A stretch of DNA of 64,000 nt, taken from positions 31,935,003 to 31,999,002 of the forward strand of contig OY726560.1 of NCBI GenBank assembly GCA_963383645.1, read 5' to 3'. Source of the DNA: Muscardinus avellanarius (Eukaryota; Chordata; Mammalia; Rodentia; Gliridae). This document shows, one piece after another, positions 48,800 to 58,332 of the stretch. Each line of letters begins with the position of its first letter. Positions within the stretch are counted from its first letter, which is position 1. The notes beneath the pieces are model-generated. The model was not told where the DNA came from and searched no databases. It saw only the letters and a program-made list of their open reading frames with translations. A program made the position numbers and the translations under genes.

Positions 48800-49016
48800 T
48801 TTTTTTGTTTGTTTGTTTGTTTGTTTGTTTTTTTGGTGGTACTGGAGTTCCTGGAAGCCCTTCTACCTCTGGGCTACACTCCCAGACCTATTTTTTATAT
48901 TTTTATTTGGAAACAGGGTCTCTTAAGCCAGCGCAGCTGACTTCGAACCTGCGCGATCCTCCTGTCTCCGCCTCCCAAGCGCGGGGATTACAGGCGTGCG
49001 CCACCACGCCCGGCTC
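48800..49016 (-). mobile_element. Well-preserved B1-ID SINE with target-site duplication
   Basis: A (GTTT)n-rich poly(A) remnant, then 'ggtggtactggagttcctgg', 'aagcccttctacctctggg', and B1 part ending 'ccaccacgcccggc'. The string gtcttcac flanks it (48792-48799 and 49017-49024). CpGs in the B1 part are largely intact, suggesting youth or selection for low methylation. Confidence 0.95.
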
Positions 49017-49024
49017 GTCTTCAC

Positions 49025-49499
49025 GTTTTTTAAGGCCTTCACATTCAGTATTCTGCTTTTTCTAAAATTTTTATCCTCTTTTGTATTACTAATATAATAC
49101 CTACTTGCTTAATTAGTATTTTGGCATTTCTATTTTAATTCCTATTTTTAGAAATGTTAATTACATCTTTTGCTTAGGCTGTATTAACAAAAGTATTGAA
49201 TTTGATCTTTAAAAAAAATCAGAGCTGACTCTGGAACTTGGAGAGAAATGTCAGGGTCTCAAGTTCAAATGGAAGGAGACAACGGTGTGGGGGCATGAGC
49301 TATAATGAACAACTAACTGACCTGAAGGAAGAGTTGATCACATCAGGATTTAGGTGAAAACTTGCAGTTCTAGTTACTTCCTCTCCTTTTCACTCCCAAA
49401 TCTGCTCAGTTCTCAATCTAAACATGCATAGTTATCTATTAGGATATAAAATCATTAACATATCATATGAACAGCTACTTTACTAACGTGGATAACTCG
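49025..49499. other. Unassigned sequence
   Basis: Nothing recognisable. Confidence 0.4.
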
Positions 49500-49605
49500 G
49501 TTGCCTACATAGGTTAATAATCAAAGTAATACTAGTGAGTAGTTATCATGAACTAATGTAATCTTCACAATAATCCTGTGAGGTAGGCAGATCCATTCAA
49601 TTATG
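49500..49605 (-). mobile_element. MIR fragment
   Basis: 'atcttcacaataatcctgtg' with 'aggtaggcag' is the reverse strand of a MIR core. Confidence 0.55.
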
Positions 49606-49647
49606 ATTCTAGTGAGTAAGCGTAGTTACTATAGAAATTATGACCTT

Positions 49648-49797
49648 GAGCCGGGCGTGGTGGCCCACGCTTGTAATCCCCGCGCTTGGGAGGCGGAGAC
49701 AGGAGGATGCGAAGGTTCAAGCGCTTTGAACCTGCGCATCCTCCTGTCTCCGCCTCCCAAGCGCGGGGATTACAAGCGTGCAATACCATGCCCGGCA
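49648..49797. repeat. B1 palindrome (head-to-head inverted half-SINEs)
   Basis: A B1 5' half in plus orientation is followed directly by the same half inverted. Positions 49666-49711 and 49735-49780 are perfect 46-bp reverse complements. The 23-bp centre is itself nearly palindromic, so about 148 bp can fold as one hairpin. Neither half reaches the normal B1 3' part or an ID tail. Confidence 0.93.
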
Positions 49798-50104
49798 TCA
49801 GTCTGATTTTAATGCTGTCGTGGTCTCATATCCTGGCTTTCAGTATAAGAAAATTACCCAAGAAAATAAAATGGCCAAGTTAGAAAACATGACCCAAAGG
49901 AAAGCATAAAGAGCTATGGATTCTACCTGGAGATCCAAAAGCTAAATAAGAATACTAATTAGTTTATAATAGTGAATATATAAAATATTCATTCTAATGA
50001 GTAATCAAAATATTCAAATCACAAATATTAAACTGATGTCGTTTTTAACCATCAAATTGGAAACATTTGTTATTTTAACTTTTTATTTATCTATTTACTT
50101 TATT
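49798..50104. other. Unassigned AT-rich sequence
   Basis: Nothing recognisable. Confidence 0.4.
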
Positions 50105-50532
50105 TGGGGGGGGTACTGAGGATTGAACCCAGAGGCAATTTACCTTCAAGTTATACACCCAGTCATATTTTGTTTGTTTGTTTGTTTATTTATTTATTTA
50201 GATGCTGGAGGTTGAGCCCAGAGGCATTATACTTCTGAGCTATGCCCCCAGCCTTATTTTATTTGGAAACAGCGTCTCACTAAGTTGAAGAGGGCCTCAC
50301 TAAGTAGCTGAAGCAGGCCATGAACCTGCAATCCTCCTTCCTATCTTAGCCTCCCAAGTACTGGGATTACAAGCAGGTGCCACCATGCCTGGCTATATTT
50401 TTAAATTTTGAAACAGGGCTTTACTAAGCCGCTGATGTCCTCACTAAATTTCTGAGGCTTGCCTAGAACCCACAATTCTCCTGTGTCTGTCTCTCAAGTA
50501 TTGAGATTATAGATGGTACCATTATGTCCTGC
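50105..50532 (-). mobile_element. SINE nested in a SINE (both B1-ID type)
   Basis: Outer copy: ID part 50105-50170 (ggtactgaggattgaaccca) and B1 part 50396-50532 (tttgaaacagggctttacta …). Inner copy: 50200-50394 with (GTTT)n/(TTTA)n tail, 'gctatgcccccagccttatt' and 'aggtgccaccatgcctggc'. An atattttt-like string lies at both junctions. Confidence 0.82.
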
Positions 50533-51079
50533 TATTGCTTCTTAAAGCAATATTTAATGCAGCTATGAAAGATGTTATCTCATATAGTACATCATTGGAG
50601 CAGCAATTAATGTATGTCTTTCTGGAATTAAATTCAACCATATGCACCTAGAATCTTCATACTATCCTTTCTCCCAAGTATCCTACTTCAAGAAGATTTA
50701 GGATAGAAGTATTCAGAGATAGACATTCATGTACAAAGATATTTATTGCCACATTAGCTAAAAGAGTGGAAAACTGTAAAGAACTTCATAGCTCAACAGT
50801 AGATGAATTGTTGGCCCCATAAAATGGATTGCTATAAAATCATTAAACATAATTTTCAAAGATTTTTTAAGAATATACAGAAATGCTCATAAAGTAGCAG
50901 TAAGGGAAGAAATTGATGATGCAGGGGTTTTCCGCACATAAAGCATCCTTCCAATTACAAGCTATATAATATGTGATTTATACATGCATAAGACAGAAAC
51001 ATTAAAACATAATGTTATATCTAGAATGTGGTTTTTATTTTTTTGTTTATTTCTTTTTATTGTAAATGTGCTTTTAGTG
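50533..51079. other. Unassigned; possible weak L1 relic
   Basis: 'tgcagctatgaaagatgtta' and 'agtggaaaactgtaaagaac' hint at decayed LINE sequence but are not enough for a call. Confidence 0.3.
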
Positions 51080-51370
51080 TATGTGTGTGTATTACTAGGA
51101 ATGGAACCCTGGGGAATTCTACCTGAGTTACACTCCCAGCCCTACTTATTATTTATTTATTTATTTATTTATTTACTTATTTATTTTTGTACTAGAGATT
51201 GAATCCAGAGGGATTCTACCCATGGGCCACACCCCAGCCCTACTTTTAATTTTTATTTTGAAACAGGGAGAATCTCACTACTTGCTCAGGTGGTTCTCAA
51301 ACCTGGGATCTTCCTGTCTCAGCCTCCCAAGTACTAGGTTTACAATCATGTGCTACCACGCCTGACTTGC
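51080..51370 (-). mobile_element. B1-ID SINE preceded by an extra ID unit
   Basis: A first ID part (51085-51145, 'ctacctgagttacactccca') and (TTTA)n at about 51146-51186 precede a complete SINE (51186-51366) with its own ID and B1 parts. Either two insertions or an ID duplication. Confidence 0.8.
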
Positions 51371-51416
51371 TTTAAATTTTTAAAAAAATTATTTATATAT
51401 CTCTTAATGTATACCA

Positions 51417-51624
51417 AGCTGGGTATTGTGGCATATGGTTGTGATTCCAGTACTTGGGAGGCTGAGACAGGAAGATTGCAGGTTTGAAACCAGCCTCAGC
51501 AGCTTAGTGAGGCTCTTAGCAACTTAGTGAGACTCTGTTTCCAAATAAAATATAAAATAGGTCTGAAGGTGTAGCTCAGAGGTAGAAGGCCCCTGGGTTC
51601 CATCCCCAGTACCACAAACAAAGA
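51417..51624 (+). mobile_element. B1-ID SINE with target-site duplication
   Basis: 'agctgggtattgtggcatat', 'cagtacttgggaggctgaga', linker, ID tail 'gaaggtgtagctcagaggta', 'ccatccccagtaccacaaac'. The string aatgtatacca flanks it (51406-51416 and 51625-51635). Confidence 0.95.
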
Positions 51625-51639
51625 AATGTATACCAGCAT

Positions 51640-51785
51640 TAATCAAAGGGATTTCTGAATATTAACTCATTTTTCATTTAATTCTCATAAAACCCCTGTG
51701 AGGTAGGTGCTAGTGTTATGTCAGTTTTATTGATGAAATTGAAGCAGCTAGTTAAGTGTTGGAAACAAGATTGGAGCCCATGTGT
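51640..51785 (-). mobile_element. MIR remnant
   Basis: 'aattctcataaaacccctgt', 'gaggtaggtgctagtgttat' and 'tgaagcagctagttaagtgt' follow the MIR reverse strand. Confidence 0.7.
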
Positions 51786-53068
51786 TTATCTGCACTATGA
51801 TTGTGAAAAACCTTTGAAACAGGAAAAAGAAATAAAGTCATGTTAATGAAGAAAACATGAGAAATCCAGTTATTCGTTAAGAAGACTCTCTGACTTTCAG
51901 GATAGTTACCATGGAACAGGTTACAAGGGAGGATATGGGAACTTCTCAACAAGGTTATAAAAATGGAGTTGGATCTCCCCTGTGTAGGTCATGTCTTCAT
52001 GCCAGGAAGGAAGGTAGCTCTCAAGGTCCCTGCCAGGCCTGGGAGTCAGTGATTCATGCAGAATCGGATGACCCAGTTTGTCCTTTAATTACATTTGTGC
52101 TCTGATGTTTTAAAGGAACCACAAAGATGAGACTGCTTCCTGTAAGTACAATAATTTAGGATTTTTTGCCTATAACTTAGAATAGCAAATATAATCTAAA
52201 TACTTTCTAAGAAAAGAGATTCCATGGTTCTTTTACCTTTCTTCTGAGACTTGAATAAGCCAACTGAGTAAAATATAGTAGGAGGAACTTGTCAGCATAT
52301 TGTCAGGTAAGTATAGGAATTACACGATATAAATAGCTACCATGAATAATTTAGCTAGAAGCTTGATGGCATTATTTATGCTGAACTGTATTTCTTTAGT
52401 TTTCTTTAGTTTTCCTTCCTTTTCTTTTGGGGCTTTTATGAATTTACGATTTTGTTATATGTCAAAGGGGGAAAAATCTAACAATCAAGAACTGTTCTAA
52501 TCTGCCAAGGGGTCTATAATTATTCTGAGAAGTTAACTTTATTGTTGACCTCTGCCCAGTTACAGTAGGAAAGCAGGTTAGTAGAATAATTAATTACTAT
52601 TTTTTCACTGTGATAAACCATATTAGTTTAAAGGGTTTTTTTTTTAATTTTTAATGGTGGCCTGTTATGGAGCTTTTTGCTCATAAATTGAACATCCTCC
52701 TTGTATTCCAGCATATTCACAAAGTCTGTTTATGAGCCTTTTAGTAGACTGAGAAATTTCTGACAAGATCTGTCTATGGCAAAAATCTAATGAAGGAAAA
52801 ACTAGTAGGCAATAAAAATTTTTTACCTTGGACACAACAAATAAACTATGATAAGCCATAATAAAACTCCATAAAAACAAAAGAATTTTGTAGGACACTG
52901 TGATACCAAGTTAATATGCTGAGAAAGAAATTGGAAATGTATTGAAAAAATACCATATAGGCAATCAATAAGCACTTCTTCCTGTGCCAATGTTGACAGA
53001 AAACTCATAAAACTTAGGATGTAATGAAAATAAATTTTAATTGATAAATAAATTGTAAATATAATGTA
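51786..53068. other. Unassigned intergenic sequence
   Basis: No gene or repeat recognised. The open frames at 52665-52898 and 52823-53071 (minus) are chance in AT-rich sequence. Confidence 0.4.
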
Positions 53069-53082
53069 CAATATGATGTTTT

Positions 53083-53458
53083 TTTAATTGGTGCATTGTA
53101 ATCACATATCACATTGGAGTACAAGACTTGAGAGGATATACAAGCACACATCATCCAATTAGCCCTCATCCAGCCCCCATCTCATTCCCTCCCCCTCCCT
53201 CAATCCCATGCTTGTTTGGTGATTAACTTTGACACATTTGTTTATGTACCTCCTGTGTTTTAAAGAGGCTCCATCCTCTACTATTCCATACCCACTGATT
53301 GGTCACCTTAGTTGCTTCACTATAGGGCCCTTTCTATAGCTCGACCTCTTTCTGTTGCCCCTTTCCTCCTAGTTATTGCTGATTAGGGGAAGCATCTGAT
53401 TTTTACTTTCTGCGATACTTCTCAGTGCATGCCACGTTGCAAGTACCGATCCCACTCT
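53083..53458 (-). repeat. L1-like 3' tail of composite copy 1
   Basis: The sense strand ends with 'tacaatgcaccaatt' plus A-run and carries a G-rich polypurine tract (reverse of 'ctcattccctccccctccct'). The same kind of tail is seen at 905-1106 and 57185-57325, and nearly identical in copy 2 at 62303-62676. Confidence 0.8.
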
Positions 53459-54386
53459 TGACGGCCCTAGTAGTGGCCTGGCTACCCGGTGGACTGATCC
53501 AGACCTCGCTGGCTCAAGCAGCGGCCTTGCCTCATGGGAGGCCCCGATTCTGGTCTCGCTGGCCCTGACACCAGCCTAACTCCTCAGCTGGCTCCAATCC
53601 TGGCTCCAAGCGGCCATGCCTCATGGCATGCTCTGATGCCGGCCATTGGCCCTGGCACCAGCCTAACCCCTCAGCAGACTCCGATCCCAGCCTCGGAGGC
53701 CTCAGCACCGGCCTAGCCTCACGGCAGGCTCCAATCCCGGCCTCATTGGCCACAGCACTGGCCTAATCCCTTGGCAGGCTCCGATCCCAGCCTCAGAGGC
53801 CCCAGTAGCAGCCTTGCCTCCTGTCAGGCTCGGATGCCGGCTGTTGGCCCCGGCATTGGCCTAACCCCTCGGCAGGCACCGATCCCAGCCTCGGAGGCCC
53901 CAGCACTGGCCTTGCCTCACGGTTAGCTCCGATCCCGGCCTTGCTGGCCCTGGCACCAGCCCAACCCCTCAGCAGGCTCTGATACCGGCCTCGGAGGTCT
54001 CAGTAGCAGCCTTACCTCACAGAAGGCTCAGATGCCAGCCGCTTGTCCCGGCACCAGCCTAACCTCTCAGCAGGCTCCGATCCCAGCCACAGAGGCCCCA
54101 GCACCAGCCTTGCCTCATGGTGAGCTCCGATCCCAGCCTTGCTGGCCCCAGTACCGGCCTAACTCCTTGGTAGGCTCAGATCCCCACCTTGAAGGCCCCA
54201 GCACTGGCCTTGCCTCATGGCAGGCTCCGATCCCGGCCTCACTGGCCCCAGCACCAGCCTAACCCCTTGGCAGGCTTTGATCCCGGCCTCAGAGGCTCCA
54301 GCACTGGCCTTGCCTCACAACAGGCTCCAATGCCAGCTTTGCTGTGTCTGTCGCCGGCCTCACCCCTTGGCAGGCTCCAATCCAAG
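53459..54386. repeat. 50-bp GC-rich VNTR, about 18 units
   Basis: Tandem 48-50-bp units of the type cctcggaggccccagcac / cggccttgcctcacgg / caggctccgatcccgg. Units alternate between a 'gaggccccag…ccttgcctca' form and a 'ctggccccag…cctaacccc' form, giving a 100-bp dimer. A 198-bp (4-unit) spacing recurs (53923 to 54121). 50 bp is not a multiple of three, so open frames through it (for example 54032-54262) do not repeat at protein level. Confidence 0.92.
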
Positions 54387-54409
54387 CACCCTCTTTGCCC
54401 AACCAATTG

Positions 54410-54905
54410 TCCCATGTTCTCGAGGGTGCATGGTGGTAACATTCTGCCTCTGGGGTTATTATTTCAAAGGTTCCAGGTGTAATGCATCAGATCTCTGCCT
54501 CCCCTGAGTACTGGCCACTGACATTGCCACTGCCTCCACCATTTCAAATCTTTCCCAAACTCTTTTTCCACTCTGAATGTTGTCCAGTGTTCCTAAGCAT
54601 GCGCAATGGTAGCATTCAACATTTGGTGTAATTTCTCCAAAAAAAAATAAGGTTGATAGGATCCGATTTCTGCTTCTCCTGAATACAAATCTCCACAGCC
54701 ATCGCGGAGATCGCTTTCAACACCGCCTTTCTCCTTGGTCTCCGCTAAACTCTCTCCTTACCGGTGATGTCCGATTCTTAACAATATAGAGAAACAGCAG
54801 TCCTCCTTCACAGGGAATTTTTCCAAAAGTTCCAGTGCATTTGGATAAGTTTTGTCTGTATCTCCAGTATCCTGGCATCTGCCACAGCCTTCTTAACCCC
54901 TCCGA
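54410..54905 (-). repeat. Three degenerate tandem modules upstream of the VNTR
   Basis: Landmarks 'ctctgcctcccctgagtac' (about 54492), 'ttctgcttctcctgaatac' (about 54677) and 'tgtctgtatctccagtatcc' (about 54852) recur with about 187- and 174-bp spacing, each followed by a 'gcc' motif. They look like old, diverged monomers such as those in rodent L1 promoters. Confidence 0.6.
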
Positions 54906-54906
54906 T

Positions 54907-54952
54907 ATTTTTCTTTTTTCTTTTTCTTTTCTTTTCTTTTTTTTTTTTTTAA
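54907..54952. repeat. T-rich tract (A-rich in element sense)
   Basis: (CTTTT)n running into a pure T-run between the modules and the GC-rich 5' end of the composite element. Confidence 0.9.
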
Positions 54953-55015
54953 TAAGAGAAGACAGTATGTGTGGTTTGAGGAGGTAGTGGGATCAGGTAC
55001 TCAGCAGCACTGTGT

Positions 55016-55207
55016 CCCGGCCCAGTTTCCCCATGGGTCCAGCGTGCTTCGCAATACTCTGCCTGGGGCCCAGAGTCCTGCAACCCGGGCCCTGGCTGTT
55101 CCAGGGTCTGGCGTGCCCCGCGCGACCCCTTCCCAGGACCCAGGGTCTTACTGGGCCCGGTTTCTCCAGGGGTCTGGCGTGCTACGCGTGGTCCGGCCTG
55201 GGGCCCC
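55016..55207 (-). repeat. GC-rich 5'-end monomers of composite copy 1
   Basis: Three units of about 67 bp (55016-55083, 55084-55151, 55152-55207) share 'cccggcccag/ccctgg', '…ccagggtctggcgtgc…' and 'cctggggcccagag'. CpG-rich and located at the 5' end of the element, so a promoter role is plausible by inference. Confidence 0.75.
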
Positions 55208-55221
55208 CAATATGATGTTTT

Positions 55222-55915
55222 AAAATATATATACATTGTGGTATATCTAAATTAAGATAACAATAACTATATGAATTACCTCACATAGTTATTGTGAGAA
55301 CATTTAAAATCTACTCAGCATTCAAGAATTCAATATATTGTCATTCACTATAGTCACCACATGTTACAATAGATCTCTTGAATGTATTCCTCCTATCTAA
55401 CTTAAATTGTATGTCCTTTGCCCTACATCTCCCCAACTCTACCCCATTCCTCAACCCCTGGACACTAACATTCTATTTCAATAAGTTCAACTTCTTTCAG
55501 ATTCCATATGTAGGTGAGTTCATACAGTATATATCTCTCTCTGGCTTATTTCACTGAACACATTATCCTCTGGATTCATCCATGTTGTCACAGAAGACAA
55601 GATTTCCTTCTTTTTTAATGATGGAGTAGTATCTCATTATATGCCACATTTTCTTAAATTATTCATCCATTGATGAACACTTAGATTAGTATCATATCTT
55701 TGCTATAGTTAATAATACCAAAATAAGCTTGAGAATGCAAGTGTATTATCAACATAATGGTTCATTTACTTGCATATATAACCTGTAGTGAGATTGCAGG
55801 ATCATATAGTAGTCCTATTTTTAATTTTTCAGGAGCATTCATACTGTTTTCCATAGTGGCTGTACTAATTCACATTCCCATCAATGAGAGTTATAATGTA
55901 ATTGGTGTTATCTTT
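55222..55915 (-). mobile_element. Old L1 fragment (3' UTR and end of ORF2)
   Basis: Reverse-strand L1: 'gtcaccacatgttacaatag', 'aacttctttcagattccata', 'gatggagtagtatctcatta', 'cattcatactgttttccata', 'gtggctgtactaattcacat'. The composite element inserted at or near its 3' edge. Confidence 0.8.
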
Positions 55916-55920
55916 TGCCA

Positions 55921-56162
55921 TTTATGTATTTATGTATTTATTTATTTATTTATTTGGTGATACTGAAGATTGAACCTGGGGGCATTCTACCTCTAAGCTA
56001 CACTCTAGCCTATTTTTTATTAGTTTTTTAAATTCTGAAACAGACTCTTGCTAGGTTGATGAGAGAGTCACACTGCTTGCTGAGGCTGTCCTCGAACCTG
56101 TAATTTTCCTGTCTCAGCCTCCCAAGAACTGGAACTACAATTGCACACCACCACGCCCAGCA
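55921..56162 (-). mobile_element. B1-ID composite SINE with (TTTA)n tail
   Basis: (TTTA)n/(TGTA)n, 'cattctacctctaagctaca', linker, B1 part 'cctcccaagaactggaacta' and 'ccaccacgcccagc'. Confidence 0.9.
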
Positions 56163-56254
56163 TTATCTTGTCTCTTCATAACAGTAATTTTAACAGATGC
56201 TGGGATCCATAGTAAACTGCTGGTTTGGTTTTTAGGAAAAAATAACCATTATGC

Positions 56255-56455
56255 ACTTATTGCGCACCTTGTAATCCCAGTACTTGGAAGGTTGAGACAA
56301 GGGGATCCAGGTTGGTGGCCAGCCTCAGCTACTTAGTGAGGTATTCTGCAGCTTAGTGAGCTTCAAAATAAAGAATAAAAAATAGGACTGGGAGTGTAGC
56401 TCAGAGGTAGATTTCTCCTGGGTTCAATTTCCAACACCACACACACAAATAAGAA
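56255..56455 (+). mobile_element. B1-ID composite SINE
   Basis: 'accttgtaatcccagtactt', 'gcctcagctacttagtgagg', linker 'aaataaagaataaaaaatag', ID tail 'gggagtgtagctcagaggta', short (CA)n. Confidence 0.9.
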
Positions 56456-57184
56456 ACATGGAGAAATTTAAAACATATTTATTATAGAAATAAGAAACTC
56501 AGGCTAAGAATGCAATCTATGATGAAAATGTTCTGCCAGAGTACAGTCCTTTTACTTAGTAAAAAAAAAAAAGAGGAAGTTCTCAGTTGCAAAGATGACT
56601 GAAAGATTTTGAAGCTCAGTGGTATTGCAGTTTTAATATACTGCTGTTCCGTTTTCCAAATTAGTCTGTATGTTTTCTCTCAATATCTTCAAGCCTTTCT
56701 TGCAACCCAGTCATATATAACAGCCTCAGGTAGAGGGGCTACCTGGGGAATTCAGTGGAACATGGAGAAGGGCAGCCGCTAGCATTGCCTCTCTGCTGAG
56801 GCCCACTTAGTTGACATCCTAGCTGTTGAGGCACTGGTCTTTTCAGAATTCGTGATAGCACAAGTCAGTTGTAAGAGGAGCAGCTAGGAGCTGGCAGTAA
56901 CAGTGAAGCAGGCCCTGGTGTGTGCTGACTTACCTTCAGTTCCTCTCAAGCCTATAAAGGAAGGTGAGCATTGAAAAGAGTTAGGATGAGGCAGGAAAGG
57001 GATAGATGATGGGGTGAGCCCTGCATGTCAAGGACACTCCTGTTACAGATGGAGATGGTGGGAACAGGATCAGAGACAACAGCTATATACCATAGTTATG
57101 CAAAGTAGCCTTATTCTGTTGATAATGGAGAAACTATTGATATTGCATCCAAAAGAAAAGTGACCTAATTAGGTTTTCATTTTA
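56456..57184. other. Unassigned sequence
   Basis: No gene or repeat recognised. Confidence 0.4.
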
Positions 57185-57325
57185 TATTTTATTTTTAAAA
57201 TTTCTTATTGGTGCATTGTAGTCATACATCTTAGGAGAGTACAAGATGGTATAGGCATACATGTAGACATAACCCAATTAGCCCTTACCCAATTCCTACC
57301 CCATTTTAGAAAAAAATCAGATTGA
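57185..57325 (-). mobile_element. L1-type 3' tail fragment
   Basis: T-rich start, 'attggtgcattgtagtcata' and 'aacccaattagcccttaccc' match the tail of the composite elements. Truncated just before the polypurine tract ends. Confidence 0.75.
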
Positions 57326-57524
57326 AAAAAAATAAATAGGGGCAATTGGGAAGCAACAGGAAGAGTCCAAAGAGAAAAACAAAGTAGGAGAGTAAAGGAG
57401 GAAACTAGCAGTATATGTAAATGTACACTGTACATTTCAAAGATTGAGCAGATGAAGATAATTAACTTGAAGGGGAGGTAACAGGAAGGAAAATTGTTTA
57501 GAAAATTTTGTCATTAACTCAAGG
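57326..57524. other. Unassigned sequence
   Basis: Nothing recognisable. Confidence 0.35.
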
Positions 57525-57770
57525 TTTGGATATGGAATGTCCCCAGAAAACCTCATGTGTTGGAAATGCAGAAAGTTCAGAAGCCAAATAGATGAATCCA
57601 GGCTCTGAGCTCATCAGTGGATAAACTAGATGGTGGATTAATAATTTGAATGGACTTTCTGGGTGGTAAATGTAGATAAGTAAGGTATGGCTGGAGGAGG
57701 TAAGTTACTGGAGGCATGGCCTTGGGGATTATACGTGTCCCTGGTCTCAGTGTCTGTCTGTCTATATGCT

Positions 57771-57821
<51 letters not shown>

Positions 57822-58040
57822 CTCACCCTCTCTTGCCCTCTCTCCCTCTCTCTCCCTCTCTCTCCTCCCTCTCTCCCCCCTCCCTGTCTCTCTCTGCTTT
57901 CTTCCTACCTGAGCTGAGCAGCTGTCCTCTGTGATTACCCACCACCATGATGTTTCTGCCTTGGAGCTGGCTGACAATGGACTAAACTTCTAAAACTGTG
58001 AGCCAATACATTTTTCCTCCTCTTAGATGTTGGGCCATAG
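57525..58040 (+). mobile_element. MaLR-like LTR with internal (TCTA)n expansion
   Basis: 'ggtttggatatggaatgtcc', 'ccccagaaaacctcatgtgt', '…tgggtggtaaatgtagata…', 'catgatgtttctgccttgga' and 'aaaactgtgagccaatacat' match the order of a MaLR-type LTR. (TCTA)n at about 57769-57820 and a CT-rich run to about 57900 have expanded inside it. No internal retroviral genes. Confidence 0.6.
57769..57900. repeat. (TCTA)n and CT-rich microsatellite
   Basis: About 13 TCTA units followed by (CTCTCC)-type low complexity. Confidence 0.95.
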
Positions 58041-58121
58041 TGGCAAAAATAAAAAATTAATAAAAATAAAAATAAAAAGGTGACTAATACTAATATGTCA
58101 AAATATAAAAACCTGAGGGTT

Positions 58122-58332
58122 TTTTTTTTTTTTTTGTACTAGGGATGGAACCCAGGGGCTTTCTACCTCCAGGCCATACTCCCAGACCTATTTTATATTT
58201 TATTTTGAAACAGGGTCTCACTAAGTTGCTGAGAGCCTCACTAAGTAGCTGAGGCTGGCTTCGAACCTTTACAATCCTCCTGTCTCAGCCTCCCAAATAC
58301 CGGGATTGCAAGCATGCGCCACCACACCTGGC
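58122..58332 (-). mobile_element. B1-ID composite SINE
   Basis: T-run, 'gtactagggatggaacccag', 'tttctacctccaggccatac', linker 'tttgaaacagggtctcacta', B1 part ending 'ccaccacacctggc'. Confidence 0.92.

Larger units (their letters stand above)
53083..55207 (-). mobile_element. Composite SVA-like retrotransposon, copy 1 (complete)
   Basis: A 2.1-kb minus-strand element. In sense (right to left): GC-rich monomers (55207-55016), A-rich tract (about 54952-54907), three degenerate modules (about 54905-54410), a 50-bp-unit VNTR (54386-53459), an L1-3'-UTR-like tail with G-rich polypurine tract and 'caatgcaccaatt' end, and poly(A). The string CAATATGATGTTTT flanks it exactly (53069-53082 and 55208-55221). 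The empty site on the minus strand reads TTTT/AAAA, the L1 endonuclease preference. No coding frame is supported, so I infer L1 machinery mobilised it in trans. It is not a name I can recall from any repeat library. Confidence 0.85.

Noticed and set aside
53532..54507. Repetitive open frames through the VNTR of copy 1 (Pro/Ala-rich, both strands)
   Set aside because: The DNA period is 50 bp, not a multiple of three, and both strands stay open because the unit lacks stops. No sign of a protein-level repeat.
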